Shown: piece after piece, positions 18,539-26,621 of the stretch
How positions within the stretch are numbered: the stretch's first letter is position 1
How the letters are laid out: the number at the start of each line of letters is the position of its first letter
DNA from: an uncultured Aquimarina sp.
GTDB lineage: Bacteria; Bacteroidota; Bacteroidia; Flavobacteriales; Flavobacteriaceae
Assembly (NCBI GenBank): GCA_947498775.1
Contig: CANMLL010000003.1
Location: 186,001-250,000, forward strand
Direction: 5' to 3'
Length of the DNA stretch: 64,000 nucleotides
Position numbers and translations under genes: made by a program
The notes under the pieces: generated by a model
Databases searched by the model: none
The model's input: only the letters and a program-made list of their open reading frames with translations
Told to the model about the DNA's origin: nothing

Positions 18539-19999
18539 ATGAAAGAATTTATAAAACACTTCATTAAAAGTACACTTTTGGTCAGTGCTTGTTCTGCATT
18601 GTTCATAAGTTGTTCTGAAGATGATGATTCTTCTAACAACCAAGAAGGAATAGTTCAGGAAGATGCAAAACTAGATCTTACTCAATTCACTCGAAGTGAT
18701 GCAGGTGTAATGATGCAAGCTTTTTATTGGAATGTAGAACCAAAATTTGCTTGGTATGATGAAGTAAACGATAAGATTGATGACTGGGCAGCATCTGGTG
18801 TTAACAGAATTTGGCTTCCTGCCCCAGGTAAAGGTGCTTCGGGAGGTTTTTCTATGGGGTATGATCCATCAGATTACTTTGATGTTGGTGAATTCGATCA
18901 ACAAGGTACAGTAGAAACTCGTTTTGGTTCGAGAGCAGAATTAGAAAGTTTGATCCAAAAATCCCATGACAATAATATTGAGGTTATTGCCGATATTGTA
19001 ATGGGCCATAACTCAGGTGGTGGTTTGCAATACAATCCCTTTAGAAATGAGGAGGTATATAGCCTATTTAATGAAGAAAATGGAAATGCTTCTGGTAAAT
19101 TCAATAGAGATTTTAATCATTTTCACCCTAACGAATTTGCTGAAAGAGATGAAGAAGCGTTGTTTTTTTCCGAAACAGATCTTAGCCACGCAGTACCCTA
19201 TGTACGAGAATGGTTGTGGGAAAGAGATGATTCGGTAGCAGAATTCTATAAATCGTTAGGTTTTGACGGGTGGCGTTTTGATTACGTAAAAAGTTTTGCC
19301 CCTAAATGGGTAAAAGCATGGAATGACAAAGTTGGAGGATTCTCTGTAGGAGAAAACTTTGATGGTAATCAACAAGTTCTTAAGGATTGGGTAGATGCCT
19401 CAGAATCCCCAGCCTTTGATTTTGCCTGTTTTTATAGACTTGAAGAGACTTTAGATCGTAATAAAGATCTTACCGCTCTAGGAGAAGCAGAAAACATGCT
19501 TTGGAAAATATACCCCGATAAAGCGGTGACCTTTACTGCTAATCATGATACAGAAAATAGAGAAAATAAAGACGAAGAGGACTTTAAAAATAACTCTATC
19601 AGTTATGCCAACAAACTAATGGCATATGCATATATGTTGACTCATGATGGATATCCCACGGTGTTCTATCTTGATTATGAGAATGAATCTTTTAAACCGC
19701 AAATCAAAAACCTTATTCAGATTCATAATTCTATTGCAACTGGCGCTATTGAGATTATTGAAGCTAGTAAAGATGAATATATAATGAAAAGAGCTGGTAA
19801 TGGAGATAATCCAGGCCTTATTCTTTATATGAACATTAGCAATAATGCAAAGCAATATGGTGTAACTACTAATTGGTCAAACGCAAAGATTGTTGATTAT
19901 GCTAATAATTCTAGATACACCCCTACTACTGATGGTAGTGGTAACGTAACTATCTATGCTCCAGGTAATAGTTTCTCTATTTGGTCTATTGCTAAATAA
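18539..19999 (+). CDS. Lipoprotein alpha-amylase in SusG position (archaeal/plant-type GH13)
   Basis: This 486-residue amylase has a lipobox ending FISC and an acidic SEDDDSS linker, suggesting surface display. The barrel contains GYDPSDYFDVGEFDQQGTVETRFGS, close to the pattern of archaeal (Pyrococcus-type, GH13_7) and plant alpha-amylases and unlike classical SusG. Catalytic residues are Asp248 (FDGWRFDYVK), Glu272 (GENFD) and Asp337 (ANHDTE). The start is ATG 18539; a TTG at 18530 is also in frame but adds only three residues. It is the last gene of the susCDE run and should make the first cuts in extracellular starch or glycogen. A strong terminator follows. Confidence 0.9.
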   Translation: MKEFIKHFIKSTLLVSACSALFISCSEDDDSSNNQEGIVQEDAKLDLTQFTRSDAGVMMQAFYWNVEPKFAWYDEVNDKIDDWAASGVNRIWLPAPGKGASGGFSMGYDPSDYFDVGEFDQQGTVETRFGSRAELESLIQKSHDNNIEVIADIVMGHNSGGGLQYNPFRNEEVYSLFNEENGNASGKFNRDFNHFHPNEFAERDEEALFFSETDLSHAVPYVREWLWERDDSVAEFYKSLGFDGWRFDYVKSFAPKWVKAWNDKVGGFSVGENFDGNQQVLKDWVDASESPAFDFACFYRLEETLDRNKDLTALGEAENMLWKIYPDKAVTFTANHDTENRENKDEEDFKNNSISYANKLMAYAYMLTHDGYPTVFYLDYENESFKPQIKNLIQIHNSIATGAIEIIEASKDEYIMKRAGNGDNPGLILYMNISNNAKQYGVTTNWSNAKIVDYANNSRYTPTTDGSGNVTIYAPGNSFSIWSIAK

Positions 20000-20019
20000 A
20001 ACCATTCAACTAAATATCT

Positions 20020-20059
20020 AATTAAAAAAGAGCGCTCTTAAAGGCGCTCTTTTTTAATT
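20020..20059. terminator. Strong intrinsic terminator after the sus arm
   Basis: A long stem of about 15-16 bp, centred on AAAAAAGAGCGC (20024-20035) with GCGCTCTTTTTT (20044-20055), has an 8-base loop and runs of A and T on either side. It should stop transcription of the susCDE-amylase unit and could work in both directions. Confidence 0.88.
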
Positions 20060-20215
20060 AATAATCCAACTTGCCATACCCTAATCAGTCTAGACAGCGT
20101 CAATAAGATAAATGTAATAGTATAATCGAAAAGAATTACTTTACTTTGTAAAAGATCTTCTTACTTAAGAGGATTTTATTTTTTACACAAAAAACAATTT
20201 AATTTAGAACGCTTA

Positions 20216-22420
20216 ATGCCAAAATTTCCGTTTTACAAACAAGCTGAATCTAAGGATTGTGGGCCAACTTGTATCAAGATCATATCAAAACACTACGGAA
20301 GAGTGCTTAACACTCAAAAACTTAGAACGCTGAGTGAAACCACAAGAGAAGGAAGCTCTCTTTTAGGGCTAAGTGATGCTGTAGAAGAATTAGGTTTCAG
20401 ATCACTTGGGGTGAAACTTTCATTAAAAAAATTAGACGAGGTACCACTACCCTGCATTGTGCATTGGAACAAAGTACACTATGTTGTGGTTTATAAAATC
20501 AAAACTACCCGCAAAGGCGATGCAACTGTTTATGTCTCGGATCCCGCCCATGGATTAATTACGTATAACAAAGAAGAATTTATAAAAGCATGGATCGGAA
20601 ACAATGCCGATGAAGATACAGAAGAAGGAGTTGCCTTACTTCTAGAACCAACACCAAAATTTTATAGTGATAATTTTGAAGAAGAAGAAGAGAAGTTTGG
20701 CTTTAAATTTATATCGAAGTATATATTTAAATACAAATCATTTTTATTTCAATTAGCACTTGGCCTGGGAGCAGGAAGCTTACTGCAACTTATTACTCCA
20801 TTTTTAACGCAAAGTATCGTAGATGTGGGTATCAAAAATCAAGATATCGATTTTATATATCTTGTTTTGATCGCTATGCTTTCTTTATTTATAGGAAGAA
20901 CACTTATAGACGTTCTTAGAAGCTGGATTCTTCTTCATCTAAGTACTCGCATTAATATCTCATTAATTTCAGATTTCTTTATCAAGTTAATGAACCTACC
21001 TATCTCTTATTTTGATGTAAAAATGACCGGGGATTTGTTACAACGAATCAATGATCATAAACGTATAGAACAGATATTGACTATGTCTTCTTTAAATGTT
21101 CTCTTTTCTATGGTTAACCTAGTTGTATTTAGTATTGTATTAATTTATTATAGTATAACAATTTTTGGAATCTTTGCTGTTGGAAGTATCATTTATTTTG
21201 CCTGGATACTTATTTTCTTCAAAAAACGAAAAAAACTGGATTATAAGCGCTTTTCTCAGATTAGTGAAGAGCAAAGTAAAGTAATCGAGTTGGTAAACGG
21301 TATGCAAGAAATTAAGCTCCATAATGCCGAAAAAAGAAAGCGTTGGAACTGGGAGTTTGTGCAGGCAAAACTATTTAAAATATCCATAGAAAACCTAGCT
21401 CTGGAGCAATATCAAAGCGTAGGGTCTTCTTTTATCAATGAGCTTAAAAATATCATTATTACTGTCTTTTCTGCAAAATTAGTTATAGAGGGTGACATCA
21501 CCCTGGGTATGATGTTGGCAATTACAGCAATTGTGGGTCAGCTTAATGCTCCTATTTCACAATTAATTAATTTCCTGAGAGAACTGCAAGATGCACAAAT
21601 ATCTTTAGAGCGTTTAGGAGAAATACATAACAAAGAAGACGAGGAACATGCTGGAGACGAAAAGATCAAAGAAATTCCAGAAAATTCTGGTTTTAATGTG
21701 AAAGATTTGGCTTTTAGATATGTCGGCTCTGATAAACCCGTGTTAGAAAATCTTAATTTATCTATTCCGGCTAATAAAATTACTGCTGTAGTTGGGGTAA
21801 GTGGAAGTGGAAAAACTACCCTGATGAAACTTTTGCTTAAGTTCTATGAACCAGGCGAAGGTCAAATTTTTATTGGTTCTCATGATTTACAAAATGTCTC
21901 GCAACGGGCATGGAGAGATCATTTTGGTGTGGTGATGCAAGAGGGATACGTTTTTAATGATACCATCGCAAATAATATTGCTGTGGGCGAAGATTATGTA
22001 GACAAGAAAAAACTTGCACATGCAGTAGATGTAGCTAATATTAAAGAATTTATAGAATCACTTCCCCTATCCTACAATACCAAAATAGGTATGGAAGGTG
22101 TAGGGCTTAGTACAGGGCAAAAACAGCGCTTGTTTATTGCTCGGGCTGTTTATAAAAATCCAAGGTTCTTATTCTTTGACGAAGCTACCTCGGCTCTTGA
22201 TGCAAATAATGAAAAGGTGATTATGGAAAAACTAGATACCTTTTTCAAGAATAAAACTGTAATGGTAATCGCTCATCGATTAAGCACCGTAAAAAATGCC
22301 CATCAAATCGTAGTTTTGGATAAAGGTGAGATCATAGAAGTCGGAAACCATAACGAATTAATCAAAAAGAAGGGGAGTTATTATAATCTGGTAAAAAATC
22401 AACTGGAACTTGGTAAGTAA
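20216..22420 (+). CDS. Peptidase-C39 ABC exporter (bacteriocin/peptide type)
   Basis: This 734-residue exporter fuses an N-terminal C39 peptidase to an ABC transporter. Cys15 in KDCGPTC is the catalytic cysteine, with the His of VHYVVV and the Asp of SDPAHG completing the triad. A six-helix membrane domain (about 165-460) and a nucleotide-binding domain follow, with Walker A GVSGSGKTT at 527-535, signature LSTGQ and Walker B FLFFDEA. The family cleaves a double-glycine leader while exporting the peptide. The HlyD adaptor lies at 22862, separated by an unrelated four-helix-bundle gene. No leader-peptide gene is visible within the neighbouring intergenic stretches. Confidence 0.92.
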   Translation: MPKFPFYKQAESKDCGPTCIKIISKHYGRVLNTQKLRTLSETTREGSSLLGLSDAVEELGFRSLGVKLSLKKLDEVPLPCIVHWNKVHYVVVYKIKTTRKGDATVYVSDPAHGLITYNKEEFIKAWIGNNADEDTEEGVALLLEPTPKFYSDNFEEEEEKFGFKFISKYIFKYKSFLFQLALGLGAGSLLQLITPFLTQSIVDVGIKNQDIDFIYLVLIAMLSLFIGRTLIDVLRSWILLHLSTRINISLISDFFIKLMNLPISYFDVKMTGDLLQRINDHKRIEQILTMSSLNVLFSMVNLVVFSIVLIYYSITIFGIFAVGSIIYFAWILIFFKKRKKLDYKRFSQISEEQSKVIELVNGMQEIKLHNAEKRKRWNWEFVQAKLFKISIENLALEQYQSVGSSFINELKNIIITVFSAKLVIEGDITLGMMLAITAIVGQLNAPISQLINFLRELQDAQISLERLGEIHNKEDEEHAGDEKIKEIPENSGFNVKDLAFRYVGSDKPVLENLNLSIPANKITAVVGVSGSGKTTLMKLLLKFYEPGEGQIFIGSHDLQNVSQRAWRDHFGVVMQEGYVFNDTIANNIAVGEDYVDKKKLAHAVDVANIKEFIESLPLSYNTKIGMEGVGLSTGQKQRLFIARAVYKNPRFLFFDEATSALDANNEKVIMEKLDTFFKNKTVMVIAHRLSTVKNAHQIVVLDKGEIIEVGNHNELIKKKGSYYNLVKNQLELGK

Positions 22421-22445
22421 AAGTAATGGTTAATTAAAAATTGGG

Positions 22446-22456
22446 AATTAAGAATT
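22446..22456. repeat. AT-rich inverted-repeat arm, left of the four-helix-bundle gene
   Basis: AATTAAGAATT. It is the exact reverse complement of AATTCTTAATT, found twice on the other side of the gene (22819-22829 and 22833-22843). Confidence 0.5.
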
Positions 22457-22467
22457 AGGATATAGTA

Positions 22468-22827
22468 ATGGTGAAAGAAAACATTGTTCAAATTAAGAGT
22501 TACGAATTTGCATTGTCTTGTGTAAGGTTATTTCAAAAGTTAACTAATGAAAAAAGAGAATATGTTTTATCAAGGCAAATATTAAGAAGTGGTACATCAA
22601 TTGGCGCCAATATTGAAGAATCAATAGGTGGTCAAAGCACTAAAGATTTTTTATCCAAAATATCCATTGCATATAAAGAAACCAGAGAAACCCATTATTG
22701 GTTGAGATTATTAAGGGATGCTGATTACATTACCAAAGAAGACAGTAAAGAGCTAATTGAAAAGTGCGAAGAATTATTAAGAATTATAGGTTCTATTAGA
22801 AAAACTACTAAATCTAAAAATTCTTAA
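22468..22827 (+). CDS. Four-helix-bundle protein (S23 / 23S rRNA intervening-sequence protein family)
   Basis: This 119-residue, all-helical protein has the family signatures LSRQILRSGTSIGANIEES and KISIAYKETRETHYWLRLL. The family (TIGR02436) was named from proteins encoded in 23S rRNA intervening sequences and shares its fold with Avd of diversity-generating retroelements. Free-standing copies are common in Bacteroidota and their function is unknown. Here it sits between an ABC exporter and its HlyD adaptor, 47 bases after the first and 34 before the second, with AT-rich inverted repeats at both ends. No reverse transcriptase or rRNA is nearby. The repeat border at the stop codon overlaps the coding end by 9 bases. 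Confidence 0.88.
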   Translation: MVKENIVQIKSYEFALSCVRLFQKLTNEKREYVLSRQILRSGTSIGANIEESIGGQSTKDFLSKISIAYKETRETHYWLRLLRDADYITKEDSKELIEKCEELLRIIGSIRKTTKSKNS

Positions 22828-22846
22828 TTTATAATTCTTAATTTAT
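22819..22846. repeat. Two tandem 14-bp AT-rich repeats, right of the four-helix-bundle gene
   Basis: AATTCTTAATTTAT occurs twice in tandem (22819-22832 and 22833-22846). Each begins with AATTCTTAATT, the reverse complement of the left arm at 22446-22456. The first copy includes the stop codon of the gene. Confidence 0.55.
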
Positions 22847-22861
22847 AATTATTTTTAAACT

Positions 22862-24154
22862 ATGCCAGAAGCTTTAGACGAAATACAATTACGTAGTGAA
22901 GAAGTACAGGAAATCCTTACCCGGGTGCCGCATTGGATGATTCGATGGGGGAACCTACTTATTTTGGTTTTGGTTTTGCTACTATTGTTTCTCTCGTGGT
23001 TAATAAAATACCCTGATGTTATTCCGGCCGAGGCTATTGTAACCACTCAAATTCCTCCACAAAAAGAGCGAGCAAGAGTTACAGGAAAGATTGAATCCAT
23101 ATTGGTAGAAGATGATCAAATTGTGCCAGAAGGAACCCCTTTGGCTATATTAAGAAATACCGCTAATTATCAGGATGTATTTACACTTAAATCCATTATA
23201 GATACCATTTCTTTAAATAGTAAAACTTTTGCCTTTCCGATTGACGATTTACCTGTACTGTTTCTAGGTGATATTGAAACCAGTTTCGCCATCTTTGAAA
23301 ATAGCTATTCTGAATATTTATTAAACAAAGAGCTTCGTCCTTTTTCAAATGAAGCCCTTGCAAATCAAATATCACTGTCAGAATTATACAGAAGGCAAGA
23401 AAGTTTAAAATCTCAAAAAAAGATTTCTAAAACAGAATTAGATTTCAAAAAGAAGGATTTTGAACGACAAAAAGAATTATACGATAAGGGCGTTATTTCA
23501 GCTCAAGAATATGAAAGTAAAAGAGTGGAATATTTGCAGTTTGAACGAAACTATGAAAACACAGATGTTCAGCTTTCTCAAAATAAAGAAAGTATTAGTT
23601 CTGCTACAAAAGCATCGAGAGGTACAGAGATAAATCAACGAAAAGAAGAGATGAACCTCTATATGAAAGTGCTGCAGTCTTTTAATCAACTTAAAAAAAG
23701 TATTAAAGACTGGGAGTTACAGTTTGTATTAAAATCTGATATGGAGGGTCGGGTTTCTTTTCTAAACTACAGGAATGAAAATCAAACCGTGAATGCCGGT
23801 GATGTTGTATTTATAATAATACCTATCGAAGAGTCTTCCTATATAGCCAGAATCAAAGCGCCGTCTCAAAACTCAGGAAAAATAAAAGTCGGTCAGACCG
23901 CTAATATTAGATTAGAAAATTTTCCCGATAACGAATTTGGAACGCTAAAAGGTAAGGTAAAACATATCTCTCTTTTACCTGATAAAGACGGATTATACTT
24001 AATAGATGTCGAACTACCCGAAAAACTAATCACCACTTATAATAAAGAAATCCCGTTCAAACAAGAAATGCGAGGCGTGGTAGAAATTATTACAGAAGAC
24101 CTTCGTCTTATCGAGCGTTTCTTTTATCAATTTAGAACTATAATGGACGAATAA
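22862..24154 (+). CDS. HlyD-family membrane fusion protein
   Basis: This 430-residue adaptor links the inner-membrane C39 exporter to an outer-membrane channel. A cytoplasmic N-terminus is followed by one membrane helix (about 30-48, rich in Leu/Val), a lipoyl-like half (RVTGKIESILVEDDQIVPEGTPLA), a long coiled coil (about 165-290), the second lipoyl half (LKSDMEGRVSFLNYRNENQTVNAGD) and a beta-barrel domain. The length is normal for the family. The TolC-like partner is not in the window. It ends convergent to the DUF2306 gene with no clear terminator. Confidence 0.9.
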   Translation: MPEALDEIQLRSEEVQEILTRVPHWMIRWGNLLILVLVLLLLFLSWLIKYPDVIPAEAIVTTQIPPQKERARVTGKIESILVEDDQIVPEGTPLAILRNTANYQDVFTLKSIIDTISLNSKTFAFPIDDLPVLFLGDIETSFAIFENSYSEYLLNKELRPFSNEALANQISLSELYRRQESLKSQKKISKTELDFKKKDFERQKELYDKGVISAQEYESKRVEYLQFERNYENTDVQLSQNKESISSATKASRGTEINQRKEEMNLYMKVLQSFNQLKKSIKDWELQFVLKSDMEGRVSFLNYRNENQTVNAGDVVFIIIPIEESSYIARIKAPSQNSGKIKVGQTANIRLENFPDNEFGTLKGKVKHISLLPDKDGLYLIDVELPEKLITTYNKEIPFKQEMRGVVEIITEDLRLIERFFYQFRTIMDE

Positions 24155-24247
24155 GTAAAAATCGCGAATCACCATGCATTTTCCGTATAATTATAGGCTC
24201 ATTTATTAAATAACATATTTTTTTGAAATACCCTTAAAAACAATCAA

Positions 24248-24865
24248 TTAAGCTTCTTTATTAATTGTTCGTCCATTTTTTCTTACAATATATTCGGCAA
24301 CTAACAGGTTAAATATCCACGGAAACCATGCCGATATTTTGTAGATTAAAAAGAAATCTATATTCGTGAGTAACGGAACTAAAAGTAAAGTCCTTTGAGT
24401 AATTGCTGCAAAAGTAAGGGCATAACTTCGATACATCCATTGTTTATGCTTTATCACCAATCCATTTCTTATACTTTTATAACCATTATAAGTACATACA
24501 AACCAAACTGTTGCTAAAACTGAAAAACCGATTTCGGTGATGATACCACCCATTGCATATTGCGCTATTATTAGCCCTGATATGCTACTTACAAAAACAG
24601 TAAAAACATAGATCTTCCCCAAACCTTTATGGAAACTTATACTTACTTTTCGAATACCATCTATCATTTGTAGTGCTCCAATAAATATAGCCAAAAGACC
24701 ACCGGTTATATGTACTCTGAGAATAAAAATGTAGATCCCCGAGGAAGCTATTTCTTTATTCTTTAGAATTCCGATATCGGAGGCAAAAAAATACTTCAAA
24801 GACATAACTATCATGAAAATGGCTCCTATCAAAAAAAACAATTGTCCTGACATTCTTCTTATCAT
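24248..24865 (-). CDS. DUF2306 multi-pass membrane protein
   Basis: This 205-residue inner-membrane protein has about six helices and the DUF2306 pattern (HITGGLLAIFIGALQMIDGIR, FHKGLGKIYVFTVFVSSISGL, HKQWMYRSYALTFAAITQR). Conserved His residues in the helices suggest haem or quinone contact, but the family has no known function. Its start overlaps the stop of the DUF2141 gene by 4 bases (ATGA type), so the two are translationally coupled. An AraC-type membrane regulator lies just upstream on the same strand. Confidence 0.75.
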   Translation of the reverse strand: MIRRMSGQLFFLIGAIFMIVMSLKYFFASDIGILKNKEIASSGIYIFILRVHITGGLLAIFIGALQMIDGIRKVSISFHKGLGKIYVFTVFVSSISGLIIAQYAMGGIITEIGFSVLATVWFVCTYNGYKSIRNGLVIKHKQWMYRSYALTFAAITQRTLLLVPLLTNIDFFLIYKISAWFPWIFNLLVAEYIVRKNGRTINKEA

Positions 24866-25257
24866 AACTCAATTTCTATTTGGGTTGAAGAATTATTGTG
24901 AACGAAAGACGCTTTGTCAAAACTTGGTGGGCCAAATGTTGTTCTAGGATTTTGTGAAAACCCGTAGGGCTCTTTTGGGATTTTCAAAAAATTAGTATCC
25001 AAAATTTTATTCTCATTAATATCATGGTAAATACTCACTACATATGTACCCCAAGAGATATCTTTAAAAGATACTACATACTGGTCTTTATCGAGAACTT
25101 TTACATCCTTATAATGCAAGGACTTTTTTAAATAACTTTGGCTATTGGCATACAAACCTATACGCAAATACCCTTGTTGTTTTTCGATTCCACTAATAGT
25201 AATCGATATTTCACCCGTATTCAGTTGAAATATCATTAAGAAACAAACTAAAAACAT
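24862..25257 (-). CDS. DUF2141 secreted protein
   Basis: This 131-residue protein has a hydrophobic N-terminal signal (MFLVCFLMIFQLNTGE) and a single beta-sandwich domain of DUF2141 type. The typical signature segments are YVVSIYHDINENKILDTNFLKIPKEPYGFS and NPRTTFGPPSFDKASF. The family is common in Bacteroidota and proteobacteria, and its function is unknown. It is the upstream partner of the DUF2306 gene with an overlapping stop/start. The upstream gap (25258-25340) separates it from the AraC regulator and may hold its promoter (CATCTTTG near 25282-25289, one mismatch to the -7 consensus). Confidence 0.8.
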   Translation of the reverse strand: MFLVCFLMIFQLNTGEISITISGIEKQQGYLRIGLYANSQSYLKKSLHYKDVKVLDKDQYVVSFKDISWGTYVVSIYHDINENKILDTNFLKIPKEPYGFSQNPRTTFGPPSFDKASFVHNNSSTQIEIEL

Positions 25258-25340
25258 TTTTTACATTTTTGATTATTGTAGTCAAAGATGTAGAAACTCA
25301 GATGAATCACAGTGCGGTAAAATCGGCACGGAGTAAAAAA

Positions 25341-26480
25341 CTATAGATTTTTAAATGCATTAGGAGTATATCCCGTTTCTTTTTTAAAAAACTTAAAGAA
25401 GGTAGATTTTGATTTAAAACCACATTCAAAAGCAATCCCCTCTATACTTAAAGAGTTATATGATGGATCTTTTAAAATTTCTTTGGCTTTTGATATTCTA
25501 TAGGAATTGACCAATTCATAAAAAGATTTTTTCATAAATCGATTTAGAGTCTCTGAAACTTTCTGAGTGGATTCTCCTATTAAATCTGCTACATTAGATA
25601 GTGTAAGTTCTTCGTCAAGATATAGTTTATCTTCGTGAAGAACTTTTAAAATTTTATCGCTTATATTTTGCATTTCTTCATTAGCAATTGTCGATTTTGA
25701 GTATTTCCTTTGTACGAGCTTTTTATGATCTATAGCATATTTATAAAAAACTTCCATTTGTTTTATATATCTAAAACCATAATAAACTATAAATACAGTA
25801 AGTGTTATGCTTACATACATAAAAACATTGTCTCTAGGGTAGGCCTTCAGGTTATCCCCTAATAAAATCAAAATAAAAATTACAAGAAATAATAAAATTA
25901 TAACCCCTACCAAATGCTTTACCCATTTCAGGTCAACTTCACCGGGATTTGAATAGTACTGAAAAATATCTTTCTGATAATTCCTAACCGCTCTTATGCT
26001 CAAAACTACATAAAGTATACCCGATAGAGCAATTGGGACACCATTTGCTTTACGTATGATAGTATGCATACTATTCTCAAAGTTTAAGAAACCTCTAGAA
26101 ACATGAACTACCTGAGACGGATCAAAGAAAATAAACAATAAAAAGCCAATGTAAATTACATATGGAAAAAGGTGAATCAATACCGAAACACCTCGAGGTT
26201 TATTGTTGGTTGTTAATTCAATAATATTAAAATAAAAAAATGGTAAATGCACCATCGCAAAAGGAAACCCTATTATTGCCATGATGTTGTCGGGATCAAT
26301 CCATTGATTAAAAATAAACAGAAAATATAGCTGATGAAGTACTATTGCAACTAACCAAAATTTAATCCACGTACCACGGAATTTATAAGTATGGTTTTTT
26401 ATGAAATAAAGCAATCCCAATCCAATAATGACTCCTGCAACATTAAATCCATTAAATAAAATATGAATAGAATTGTGCAT
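25341..26480 (-). CDS. Membrane-anchored AraC-family regulator
   Basis: This 379-residue protein has about seven N-terminal membrane helices (residues 5-240) followed by a cytoplasmic AraC DNA-binding domain. The two helix-turn-helix units are visible at LTLSNVADLIGESTQKVSETLNRF and SIEGIAFECGFKSKSTFFKFFKKETGYTPNAF at the C-terminus. Such 7TM-AraC regulators are common in Flavobacteriia and are thought to sense a membrane or periplasmic signal. The genes directly downstream, DUF2141 and DUF2306, are its probable targets. The ligand is unknown. Confidence 0.85.
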   Translation of the reverse strand: MHNSIHILFNGFNVAGVIIGLGLLYFIKNHTYKFRGTWIKFWLVAIVLHQLYFLFIFNQWIDPDNIMAIIGFPFAMVHLPFFYFNIIELTTNNKPRGVSVLIHLFPYVIYIGFLLFIFFDPSQVVHVSRGFLNFENSMHTIIRKANGVPIALSGILYVVLSIRAVRNYQKDIFQYYSNPGEVDLKWVKHLVGVIILLFLVIFILILLGDNLKAYPRDNVFMYVSITLTVFIVYYGFRYIKQMEVFYKYAIDHKKLVQRKYSKSTIANEEMQNISDKILKVLHEDKLYLDEELTLSNVADLIGESTQKVSETLNRFMKKSFYELVNSYRISKAKEILKDPSYNSLSIEGIAFECGFKSKSTFFKFFKKETGYTPNAFKNL

Positions 26481-26621
26481 AATTGCATAAGTTATTTACC
26501 ACCCTACTTTAATCTATACTAGCCATTTCCTCTAATAAGACTCTCAACATACATTCACTAAGAGCTTATAATCTAAATGATATACTAGTATTTATGACAC
26601 TATTCAGGTTTTAGCTTATTT

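Noticed and set aside
20216..24154. A diversity-generating retroelement based on the Avd-like four-helix-bundle protein
   Set aside because: No reverse transcriptase and no template/variable repeat pair were seen nearby; only the fold is shared.
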